DNA of 7,790 nt from Campylobacterota bacterium (GTDB taxonomy: Bacteria > Campylobacterota > Campylobacteria > Campylobacterales > Sulfurospirillaceae). Within the stretch, counting starts at the first letter, position 1. Every line of letters starts with the position of its first letter. The stretch is taken from contig RZYK01000089.1 in the NCBI GenBank assembly GCA_009930355.1, positions 1 through 7,790 on the forward strand, in the 5' to 3' direction. Made by a program: the position numbers and the translations under genes. The notes beneath the pieces were generated by a model, which saw only the letters and a list, made by a program, of their open reading frames with translations, searched no databases and was not told the origin of the DNA. Of this stretch, positions 1-5,752 are shown piece by piece.

Positions 1-227
1 ATGATAAAGTTTTAAAAAATGAACTGCGAGATTTGATGTGGTGTTATGCAGGTATACTTCGTGATCAAGAGGGGTTAAAAAAAGCATGTAAAAGGGTAGA
101 GGAGATGTTGAAATTACCGATTGGAAAACTTCTTAAATTACGATTGTTGGTTTCAAAAGAGATCATAACAAGTGCATTAAAACGCAAAGAGTCGTTGGGT
201 GCGCATTATTTAACAGAAAGGAAATAA
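1..227 (+). CDS. nadB: L-aspartate oxidase, C-terminal end (partial, 5' end outside window)
   Basis: The reading frame is open from base 3 to a TAA at 225-227, so only about the last 74 residues are present and the start lies upstream. The translation contains the stretch LRDLMWCYAGILRDQEGLKK followed by an ITSALKRKESLGAHY segment. These resemble the helical C-terminal domain shared by L-aspartate oxidase and the succinate dehydrogenase/fumarate reductase flavoproteins: an 'LRDLMW..AGI.R...GL' motif and a final 'A..R.ESRGAHYR.D' motif. In NadB this domain caps the FAD domain, and the enzyme oxidises L-aspartate to iminoaspartate for quinolinate and NAD synthesis in the cytoplasm. The FAD-binding domain is not visible. 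NadB is preferred over SdhA/FrdA because of the RDQEGL and ALKRKESLGAHY wording and because the protein ends soon afterwards. The stop is 3 bases before nhaD, which suggests cotranscription. Confidence 0.8.
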   Translation, partial: DKVLKNELRDLMWCYAGILRDQEGLKKACKRVEEMLKLPIGKLLKLRLLVSKEIITSALKRKESLGAHYLTERK

Positions 228-230
228 TAG

Positions 231-1580
231 ATGCGAATTATATGGCTTTTGTTGGTATTTATGAACACAATTTGGGCATCAAATGGTGAAGACTTAACAA
301 CGACATGGGTGGGAATTGTTTCATTAATTGTTTTTGTAGTGGGATATTATGCTGTTGCAACAGAAGAAAATTATCATATCAATAAAGCTAAACCGGCATT
401 GTTTATGGGCACATTTATTTTTATTCTAATAGGTGTGTATAATTTTATCAACGATATTGATCCTTCATCATTGACGCAGAGCGTCGATCATTTGATATTT
501 GAAATCGCAGAGATTTTCTTCTTTTTATTTGTCGCAATGACGTACATTGAGGTTTTAATTGAGAGGCAAGTTTTTGATAAATTGAAATATAACCTTGTGT
601 CTAAAGGGTACAGTTACAAAAAGCTTTTTTGGCTTACAGGTGTTTTGGCTTTCTTTATTAGTCCTGTGGCAGATAACTTGACAACAGCGCTTATTTTATC
701 CACGGTTTTAGTCACCATTGAAAAAGAGAATAAAAACTTTTTGGTTCCAGGGGCGATTAACATTGTGGTTGCTGCCAATGCAGGGGGTGCATGGAGCCCT
801 TTCGGTGATATTACAACTTTAATGGCTTGGATGTCTGGGAAAGCACCTTTTATTGATTTCTTTTATCTGTTCCCTGCTTCTTTTTTAGGATGGGTTGCAA
901 CCGCATGGTTGTTATCGTTATCCGTTCCTGCAGAAAAACCTCATTTTGATATTTCAACGGAGCCTAAGGTCTCTATTTTAATGGGCGGAAAAGTGGTAAT
1001 AGCCTTAGGTATTGTCACCATTATGTCAGCTGTTTTATGTCAGCAACTCTTTAAATTGCCTCCAATGTGGGGGATGCTTTTTGGTTTGTCGCTTTTAAAA
1101 CTTTACAGTTATCGCTTAAAGAGAAAACGGGGTCAAGAGCTTAATACGTTTAAAATGATTGGTAAAATTGAGCATGATACGTTGCTTTTCTTTTTTGGCA
1201 TTTTAGCAGCGGTGGGAGGGCTTCACTTTTTAGGCTACTTAGATTTAGCCGTGAAATTGTATGATAGCGCTGGTCCCACAGTTGTAAACATTGGTGTTGG
1301 ATTTTTATCGGCTATTGTGGATAACGTGCCTGTAATGAGTGCGGTGTTAAAAGCCAATCCAAATATGGGAATGGATCAGTGGTTGCTCGTAACATTAACC
1401 GCAGGAATTGGAGGTAGTATGATCAGCTTTGGTTCCGCCGCAGGGGTTGGTGTCATGGGAAAACTTCGAGGTATTTATACCTTTGGTTCACATATGAGAT
1501 ATGCATGGACGGTTCTTGTGGGATATATACTCTCATTAGTCATTTGGTATCTACAATTTGAAATACTTGATTTATATTAA
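231..1580 (+). CDS. nhaD: Na+/H+ antiporter NhaD
   Basis: A 449-residue, very hydrophobic inner-membrane protein that should exchange cytoplasmic Na+ (or Li+) for external H+, giving salt and alkaline tolerance and pH control. The family (ArsB/NhaD superfamily of ion transporters) has polar residues buried in membrane helices. Here they are visible as PVADNLTTALI (about residues 145-155), GGAWSPFGDITTLM (185-198), AIVDNVPVMSAV (361-372) and GGSMISFGSAAGVGVMG (394-410). These correspond to the Asp/Asn/Thr/Ser transport motifs of characterised NhaD proteins. About 11-13 membrane segments can be picked out; the first (residues 3-17) could be a signal-like N-terminus. The ATG at 231 is preceded by AAGGAAA at 218-224, a good ribosome-binding site. 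It lies between nadB (3 bases upstream) and guaA (13 bases downstream), probably in one operon. Length is close to normal for the family. Confidence 0.93.
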   Translation: MRIIWLLLVFMNTIWASNGEDLTTTWVGIVSLIVFVVGYYAVATEENYHINKAKPALFMGTFIFILIGVYNFINDIDPSSLTQSVDHLIFEIAEIFFFLFVAMTYIEVLIERQVFDKLKYNLVSKGYSYKKLFWLTGVLAFFISPVADNLTTALILSTVLVTIEKENKNFLVPGAINIVVAANAGGAWSPFGDITTLMAWMSGKAPFIDFFYLFPASFLGWVATAWLLSLSVPAEKPHFDISTEPKVSILMGGKVVIALGIVTIMSAVLCQQLFKLPPMWGMLFGLSLLKLYSYRLKRKRGQELNTFKMIGKIEHDTLLFFFGILAAVGGLHFLGYLDLAVKLYDSAGPTVVNIGVGFLSAIVDNVPVMSAVLKANPNMGMDQWLLVTLTAGIGGSMISFGSAAGVGVMGKLRGIYTFGSHMRYAWTVLVGYILSLVIWYLQFEILDLY

Positions 1581-1593
1581 CAGAAGGAAATAA

Positions 1594-3129
1594 ATGAAAG
1601 AAGTACCTATTTTAGTTTTAGATTTTGGTTCACAATACACTCAGTTGATTGCACGTAAGCTTCGTGAAAGCGGTGTTTACTGTGAAATCGTCCCTTATAA
1701 TGAAAAAATTGAAGATATTCAAAAACGAAATCCTAAAGGAATTATTTTAAGTGGTGGTCCCGCCTCGGTGTATGCAAAAGATTCGTATCATCCTGATGAA
1801 AAAGTCTATGAACTAGGTCTTCCAATGCTAGGTATTTGTTATGGGATGCAACTTTTAACGCAATATTTTGGTGGCAGTGTTATTCCTGCAACCCATCAAG
1901 AATATGGTAAGGCAGAACTTAAGTTTGAGAGTGATCATAAAATTTTTAAAGATACGACATGTGGTCAAATTGTTTGGATGAGCCATGGGGATAGAGTGGA
2001 AAAGCTACCTACAGGTTTTGAAAAAATTGGTTTTAGCGAAAATTCTCCATATGCTGCGATTGCCGATGAAAAACGCAATATGTATGCTTTTCAGTTTCAT
2101 CCAGAAGTGTATCATTCAGAACAAGGTACAAAGCTTTTAAAGAATTTTGCAAAATACATTTGTGGCTGTGAGAGCACCTGGAATATGGGCTCCTTCGCAA
2201 AAGAGCAAATTGCAAAAATTCAAGCGCAAGTGGGTGATAAAAAAGTGTTGTGTGGCGTGAGTGGAGGTGTCGATAGCTCGGTTGTTGCAACGCTTTTAGC
2301 CGAAGCGATTGGTGATCAGTTGGTTTCTGTTTTTGTGGACAATGGTCTGCTTCGCGCCCATGAGCGCGAACAAGTGGAAGCGATGTTTAAAAGCCGTAAT
2401 GTTCCATTGATTACGGTGGATGCCAGTGAAAAATTTTTAAGCCGTTTGGCAGGGGTGAGTGATCCTGAGAGAAAACGTAAAATTATTGGTGAAACATTTA
2501 TTGAAGTGTTTGATGAAGAGGCAAAAAAACATAATGGCATTCAGTTTTTAGCGCAAGGAACACTCTATACCGATGTTATTGAATCGGTTTCGGTCAAAGG
2601 TCCTTCTAAAACCATTAAGTCACACCATAACGTGGGTGGTCTTCCTGATTGGATGAGCTTTGAGCTTATTGAGCCATTGCGTGAAATTTTTAAAGATGAG
2701 GTTAGAATCTTAGGAACAGAACTGGGTCTTCCAAAAGATATGCTCTCTCGTCATCCATTTCCAGGACCCGGTCTTGCGATTCGTATTATGGGTGAAGTAA
2801 CCAAAGAAGATTTAGTGTTACTAAGAGCTGCGGATGTTATTATGCTTGAAGAGCTTAGAGCAACAGGGTATTATGAAAAAACATGGCAAGCTTTTACCGT
2901 GCTTCTTAATGTCAAAAGTGTCGGTGTAATGGGTGATAATCGTACGTATGATAACACGATTTGTGTGAGAATTGTGGATGCAACCGATGGCATGACCGCA
3001 ACATTTGCACACATTCCTCACACGATTTTAGAAAATATTAGTCGACGTATTATTAATGAAGTAAGTGGCATTAATCGCGTAGTGTATGACATCTCTTCAA
3101 AGCCACCTGCCACAATCGAATGGGAATAA
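1594..3129 (+). CDS. guaA: GMP synthase (glutamine-hydrolysing)
   Basis: A complete 511-residue cytoplasmic enzyme that converts XMP, ATP and glutamine to GMP, the last step of guanine nucleotide synthesis. The N-terminal class I glutamine amidotransferase domain (about residues 1-195) has the nucleophile Cys82 in GICYGMQLL, with His169 and Glu171 in FHPEVYHS completing the triad; ILSGGPASVY at 51-60 is also typical. The ATP-pyrophosphatase domain has its P-loop SGGVDSS at 223-229 and the QFLAQGTLYTDVIES segment at 317-331. The dimerisation domain contains HPFPGPGLAIRIMGE (387-401) and ends in PPATIEWE, the standard C-terminus. AGAAGGAAAT just before the ATG is a strong ribosome-binding site. 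Its last 10 bases overlap hemD. Every key residue is present and the length is normal. Confidence 0.98.
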   Translation: MKEVPILVLDFGSQYTQLIARKLRESGVYCEIVPYNEKIEDIQKRNPKGIILSGGPASVYAKDSYHPDEKVYELGLPMLGICYGMQLLTQYFGGSVIPATHQEYGKAELKFESDHKIFKDTTCGQIVWMSHGDRVEKLPTGFEKIGFSENSPYAAIADEKRNMYAFQFHPEVYHSEQGTKLLKNFAKYICGCESTWNMGSFAKEQIAKIQAQVGDKKVLCGVSGGVDSSVVATLLAEAIGDQLVSVFVDNGLLRAHEREQVEAMFKSRNVPLITVDASEKFLSRLAGVSDPERKRKIIGETFIEVFDEEAKKHNGIQFLAQGTLYTDVIESVSVKGPSKTIKSHHNVGGLPDWMSFELIEPLREIFKDEVRILGTELGLPKDMLSRHPFPGPGLAIRIMGEVTKEDLVLLRAADVIMLEELRATGYYEKTWQAFTVLLNVKSVGVMGDNRTYDNTICVRIVDATDGMTATFAHIPHTILENISRRIINEVSGINRVVYDISSKPPATIEWE

Positions 3130-3764
3130 AATCTTCTCCTATCTACCTCTTTAGCGACCAGTCGCATGAAGGGGTGGAGCATTTGCCTCTGTTTGAAATC
3201 GTTTTTACCTCCTCATCCCCTAGGCTTGAAGAGGTTGATGCGATTATTTTTACCTCCAAAAATAGTGTCAAAGCACTTGAACGGTGTGGCGTATATTGGC
3301 AAGATAAAGCGTGTTATGCCATAGGCGAGGGAACAGCTACTGCCATACGTGCCTGTGGTGGCAATCTTCTGTTTACATGTAAACACTCCTATGGTGATTT
3401 CTTTGCACACGAACTGATTCCTTTATTGAAAGATAAACGTGTTTTTTTCCCACGTGCCAAAGAGGTTATTTCGCCTTTGTTTGAAATTTTACATACAGCA
3501 GGTGTCACTATTTTTCAAGAAATTATGTATGAAACACTCTGTAAACACTATGATCCTGTCTATGCACCTGCTAAAAATGCTATTCTTATCTTTACATCTC
3601 CCTCAACAGTCCATTGCTTTTTAAAGAATTTTTCATGGGATGAGAGTTATCGTACTATTGTGATTGGTACGAAAACAGCAGCGGTTTTACCTTTACATGT
3701 AAAACCCATCGTTGCCGAGGTGCAAACGATAGCGCATTGCATTGCATTGGCAAAAGCTCTTTAG
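3120..3764 (+). CDS. hemD: Uroporphyrinogen-III synthase
   Basis: A 214-residue protein that should close and rearrange hydroxymethylbilane to uroporphyrinogen III, the branch point for haem, sirohaem and cobalamin. HemD sequences are poorly conserved, but the pattern is recognisable. There are two similar alpha/beta domains with IIFTSKNSVKAL (42-53), CYAIGEGTATAIRACGG (65-81, the 'vGekTa..l...G' motif), FFPRAKE (109-115), LIFTSPSTVHCF (156-167) and IVIGTKTAAVL (180-190). The ATG at 3120 lies inside the last codons of guaA (10-base overlap) with no clear ribosome-binding site, so translation probably depends on ribosomes finishing guaA. The length is slightly short for the family (about 240-250), as in other epsilonproteobacteria. 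Two copies of the TTTACATGTAAA palindrome are embedded in the gene, read as Phe-Thr-Cys-Lys and as Leu-His-Val-Lys. Confidence 0.85.
   Translation: MGIKSSPIYLFSDQSHEGVEHLPLFEIVFTSSSPRLEEVDAIIFTSKNSVKALERCGVYWQDKACYAIGEGTATAIRACGGNLLFTCKHSYGDFFAHELIPLLKDKRVFFPRAKEVISPLFEILHTAGVTIFQEIMYETLCKHYDPVYAPAKNAILIFTSPSTVHCFLKNFSWDESYRTIVIGTKTAAVLPLHVKPIVAEVQTIAHCIALAKAL
3371..3384. repeat. Palindrome copy 1, GTTTACATGTAAAC
   Basis: A perfect 14-base palindrome inside hemD, the joint-longest copy of the motif in the window. It is read in frame as Phe85-Thr-Cys-Lys88, plus the last base of Leu84 and the first of His89. It shares its 12-base core TTTACATGTAAA with the copies at 3692, 3999 and 6986. Its function is unknown. 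Confidence 0.85.
3683..3706. repeat. 8-bp inverted repeat overlapping palindrome copy 2
   Basis: GGTTTTAC at 3683-3690 is exactly complementary to GTAAAACC at 3699-3706, with an 8-base loop. The right arm is the right half of the TTTACATGTAAA palindrome at 3692-3703 plus ACC. The RNA could form either this hairpin or the short palindromic one. It lies inside hemD, about 60 bases before the stop, with no T-run after it, so it does not look like a terminator. Confidence 0.6.
3692..3703. repeat. Palindrome copy 2, TTTACATGTAAA
   Basis: A perfect 12-base palindrome near the 3' end of hemD, read as Leu192-His-Val-Lys195 preceded by the last base of Pro191. It is in a different codon phase from copy 1 in the same gene, so the repeat is in the DNA and not in the protein. 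Confidence 0.85.
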
Positions 3765-3778
3765 AAGCTAAATTTATT

Positions 3779-3784
3779 TATAAT
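3779..3784 (+). promoter_or_regulatory. Promoter -10 box (TATAAT) of the 6S-type RNA
   Basis: A perfect TATAAT in a run of A/T, 14 bases after the hemD stop, with no convincing -35 hexamer. That is usual for sigma-70 promoters in epsilonproteobacteria, which rely on the -10 and A/T-rich upstream DNA. Transcription would begin near A3791, just before the left arm of the RNA's closing stem. It would drive the RNA and, by read-through, possibly purD. Confidence 0.7.
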
Positions 3785-3790
3785 TTAAGA

Positions 3791-4010
3791 ACGCTAGTCA
3801 TGTAAATGCCTGGGTGACGCGATAACCGTTTTCATGAGGGTCCAACAATTAGTATACGTGGAATTTCGTACATTTTTGGTGTGCCTGTGGTTTCGTTTGA
3901 ACTTTGGTAAAAAGTGAGAGATTGCAGCCTAAAGAAAAGGTCAATTCCCAGAAGTTGGCTTATTAGGGCCGCTTCAATCTCGGAACGCCCACTTGGGTTT
4001 TACATGTAAA
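3791..4010 (+). ncRNA. ssrS: 6S RNA (epsilonproteobacterial form, the former 'purD motif' RNA)
   Basis: 6S RNA binds the sigma-70 RNA polymerase holoenzyme by imitating an open promoter, and it lowers transcription in stationary phase. The call rests on structure and position. The ends pair: 3800-3806 (ATGTAAA) with 3999-4005 (TTTACAT), and 3812-3816 (GGGTG) with 3986-3990 (CGCCC, one G-U). A large bubble follows (about 3817-3841 and 3959-3985), whose 3' side can form a small CCG/CGG hairpin (3969-3971 with 3981-3983). Then CCAAC 3842-3846 pairs with GTTGG 3954-3958 to start a long terminal arm, where GGAATT 3860-3865 can pair with AATTCC 3943-3948 and ACTTT 3901-3905 with AAAGT 3911-3915. 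Known context: a conserved RNA upstream of purD in epsilonproteobacteria was first called the purD motif and later recognised as 6S RNA. About 220 nt is somewhat longer than the 184 nt of E. coli. The ends are estimated from the -10 box and closing stem. A cis-acting purD leader is the main alternative. Confidence 0.82.
3999..4010. repeat. Palindrome copy 3, TTTACATGTAAA, in the 6S RNA closing stem
   Basis: A perfect 12-base palindrome, and the only copy outside protein-coding sequence. Its left half (3999-4005) is the 3' arm of the 6S closing stem and pairs with ATGTAAA at 3800-3806, which is a lone half-site. It sits 22 bases before the purD ATG, so a protein bound here could also affect purD expression. 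Confidence 0.85.
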
Positions 4011-4018
4011 GATTTTTT
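3999..4018 (+). terminator. Possible 3' end or terminator of the 6S RNA
   Basis: A run of six T (4013-4018) follows the right arm of the closing stem after a few bases. The long-range closing stem followed by U's could act as an intrinsic terminator or mark the processed 3' end. The 12-base palindrome alone would give only about a 4-bp hairpin. Stopping is probably incomplete, because purD begins 14 bases later with no promoter of its own visible. Confidence 0.35.
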
Positions 4019-4026
4019 GGGAGAGA
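4019..4026 (+). promoter_or_regulatory. purD ribosome-binding site
   Basis: The purine-rich GGGAGAGA lies 6 bases before ATG 4033, directly after the T-run that ends the 6S region. It favours ATG 4033 over the in-frame TTG at 4030. Because it abuts the RNA's closing stem, folding of the 6S portion in a read-through transcript could affect its access. Confidence 0.5.
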
Positions 4027-4032
4027 ACATTG

Positions 4033-5307
4033 ATGAAAGTAATGGTTGTTGGAAATGGTGGTAGAGAGTATTCTATAGGCTTAGCTCTAAAAAAAGACCC
4101 AAATGTCAGCGAACTTTTTTTTGCGCCAGGAAATGGGGCTACACCACAACTAGGACACAATGTTACATGTAAAGATTATGAAGCATTAGCAGATTTTGCA
4201 AAAGAAAATAAGATTGACTTAACCGTTGTAGGACCAGAAACGGCTTTGGTTGAGGGTATTGTTGATATTTTTAAAGCCAAAGGTTTGGTGATTTTTGGTG
4301 CCTCAAAAGCAGCCGCACGTTTAGAGGGCTCAAAAATTTTTATGAAAAACTTTCTCTCACGCTATGCCATTCCAACTGCAAAATTTATTGAAACCAGTGA
4401 TGCTCAAAAAGCCAATCAGTTTATCGACACGCTTGAACTTCCTATTGTGGTCAAAGCCGATGGCTTGTGTGCAGGAAAAGGTGTGATTATTGCAACAAGC
4501 AAAGAAGAAGCCAAAGAAGCAGTCGCAGATATGCTCAGTGGTAAAAGCTTTGGCGATGCAGGATTGGGTGTGGTTGTTGAAGAATTTTTGGATGGGTATG
4601 AACTTTCATTGTTTGTAGTTTGTGATGGAGAAGATTATAAAATTCTTCCTGCCGCTCAAGATCATAAACGTTTAAAAGACAATGATATAGGTCCTAATAC
4701 TGGAGGCATGGGTGCGTATGCGCCAACGCCACTTATTGATGATGCACTGTACAAAAAAGTAGAAGAGCGTGTGGTAAAACCAACCCTTATAGGGATGCAA
4801 AAAGAGGGTGCTCCTTTTGAAGGCGTTTTGTTTATTGGCTTGATGATTGTGAAAAATGAACCGATTGTTTTAGAGTATAACGTTCGTTTTGGTGACCCTG
4901 AGTGTGAAATTTTAATGCCTTTGTTAAAAACCCCAGCCAGTGAGCTTTTTTACAAAGCTGCTACAGGCAACTTGAAAAATTTAAACATTGAGTTTTATGA
5001 TAAATATGCTATTGCCGTTGTGATGGCAAGTGAAAATTATCCTTATAGCAACTCGAAACCTGCTGAAATTATTATTGACAAAAATGTCCTTGATGGTTTA
5101 GAACATACCCATATTTCATATGCAGGTGTGAGTTTAGAGGACGGTAAATTGTATGCTACTGGTGGACGAGTTCTTTTATGTGTTGGCGTAGGCGAGAGCA
5201 TTCAAGAAGCCAGAGAAAGAGCTTATTTGCTTTGTGGACAAGTTCATTTTGCAGGTAAACAATTTAGAAGCGATATTGCATATCAGGCTCTTAAACATGA
5301 CAAATGA
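4033..5307 (+). CDS. purD: Phosphoribosylamine-glycine ligase (GAR synthetase)
   Basis: A 424-residue cytoplasmic ATP-grasp ligase that joins glycine to phosphoribosylamine using ATP, the second step of de novo purine synthesis. The N-terminal domain opens with VVGNGGREYS (5-14) and has VVGPETALVEGI (65-76). The ATP-grasp part shows VVKADGLCAGKGV (139-151), VVEEFLDGYELSLF (181-194), the family signature region QDHKRLKDNDIGPNTGGMGA (209-228) and EYNVRFGDPECEIL (281-294) with metal-binding Glu and Asn. The length is normal. Most family members have GREHA at the start and this one has GREYS, a small variation that is unlikely to abolish activity. The start is ATG 4033; a TTG at 4030 would add one residue. 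The gene follows the 6S RNA directly and overlaps the RDD gene by 11 bases. One TTACATGTAA palindrome lies within codons 44-47. Confidence 0.97.
   Translation: MKVMVVGNGGREYSIGLALKKDPNVSELFFAPGNGATPQLGHNVTCKDYEALADFAKENKIDLTVVGPETALVEGIVDIFKAKGLVIFGASKAAARLEGSKIFMKNFLSRYAIPTAKFIETSDAQKANQFIDTLELPIVVKADGLCAGKGVIIATSKEEAKEAVADMLSGKSFGDAGLGVVVEEFLDGYELSLFVVCDGEDYKILPAAQDHKRLKDNDIGPNTGGMGAYAPTPLIDDALYKKVEERVVKPTLIGMQKEGAPFEGVLFIGLMIVKNEPIVLEYNVRFGDPECEILMPLLKTPASELFYKAATGNLKNLNIEFYDKYAIAVVMASENYPYSNSKPAEIIIDKNVLDGLEHTHISYAGVSLEDGKLYATGGRVLLCVGVGESIQEARERAYLLCGQVHFAGKQFRSDIAYQALKHDK
4163..4172. repeat. Palindrome copy 4, TTACATGTAA
   Basis: The 10-base core is a perfect palindrome, flanked by G and A, so it is not the 12-base form. 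It is read in purD as Val44-Thr-Cys-Lys47, the same phase as copy 1 in hemD. It lies 153 bases downstream of the end of copy 3. Confidence 0.8.
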
Positions 5308-5752
5308 AGAGCTCATTGAAAAGTTTGAACGTGAAAATATTACATTAGCCACACTTTCAAAGCGTGGTTTTGCGTATGCTATTGATGAGATTTTAATTTC
5401 AGTCTTATTTGCCTTTATTTATATTGATCATATTCCTGAAAATACAACGACAGAAGAGATGATAGGAATCATCAATGGACTTTTTGCTTATGTCGTCTTG
5501 TTAAAAGTTATTTATCAAACTTTTTTTGTATGGATGTATGGTGCGACACTGGGTCGTATTGCTATGAAAATTAGAGTTATTTCAACAGAAGATTTAGAAA
5601 AACCTTCGTTTTTTCTGTCTTTGAGTCGCGCATCGTTTAGAATTATTAGTGAGTCTATTTTTTATTTAGGTTTTGTATGGGCTGCACTAAATCCAAAAAG
5701 AGAGACATGGCATGATAGAGTTGCCAATACGCTGGTTGTTAATGCAAATTAA
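5297..5752 (+). CDS. RDD-family small membrane protein
   Basis: A 151-residue protein of the RDD family, whose members are small inner-membrane proteins named for conserved Arg and Asp residues and mostly of unknown function; some have been linked to ion transport. Visible features are KRGFAYAIDEILISVLFAF (22-40, with Arg23 and Asp30 at the first helix), a second membrane segment at about 60-80, YGATLGRIAMKIRVIS (81-96, the usual loop motif), a third segment at about 113-131 containing Arg115, and the closing WHDRVANTLVV (138-148, the usual 'DR.agT.Vv' end). I chose ATG 5297, inside the last codons of purD, because CAGG at 5284-5287 lies 9 bases upstream and family homology begins soon after. 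The frame extends upstream to 5234, but that would only repeat purD sequence. It sits between purD and lptD with 11-base overlaps on both sides. The role is unknown; the position next to lptD hints at the envelope, but this is inference. Confidence 0.85.
   Translation: MTNEELIEKFERENITLATLSKRGFAYAIDEILISVLFAFIYIDHIPENTTTEEMIGIINGLFAYVVLLKVIYQTFFVWMYGATLGRIAMKIRVISTEDLEKPSFFLSLSRASFRIISESIFYLGFVWAALNPKRETWHDRVANTLVVNAN

Noticed and set aside
3371..3384. A canonical parS (GTTTCACGTGAAAC type) at palindrome copy 1
   Set aside because: Only the GTTT and AAAC flanks agree and all six central bases differ. No parA or parB gene is in the window. It is kept only as a hypothesis for the motif family.
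2033..3410. Several open frames of 65-85 codons on the minus strand opposite guaA and hemD (2033-2290, 2316-2540, 2821-3021, 3213-3410)
   Set aside because: They lie opposite strongly conserved genes, show no recognisable domain and have no evident ribosome-binding sites. They are by-products of the coding strand.
3791..4010. tmRNA, RNase P RNA or SRP RNA in the intergenic region
   Set aside because: No tRNA-like end with CCA, no GAGGAAAGUC-type RNase P core, and no GGAAGGAAGCA SRP tetraloop region are present.
3999..4010. Palindrome copy 3 by itself as an intrinsic terminator hairpin
   Set aside because: A 12-base perfect palindrome leaves only about 4 A/T-rich base pairs once a loop is allowed, too weak without the long-range closing stem.
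3791..4032. A purine or other ligand-sensing riboswitch upstream of purD
   Set aside because: I see none of the conserved junction bases of known purine riboswitches, while the closed-end stem, large bubble and long arm fit 6S RNA and the known purD-associated RNA of this group.
3963..4160. Minus-strand frame across the 6S RNA 3' end and purD start, and a frame at 5687-5905 opposite the RDD/lptD junction
   Set aside because: There is no family resemblance, and both overlap better supported features (6S stem, purD, lptD signal peptide).
5234..5296. Upstream-extended start of the RDD protein at 5234
   Set aside because: It would add 21 residues encoded wholly within purD without similarity to RDD proteins. 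ATG 5297 has a CAGG ribosome-binding site at suitable distance.
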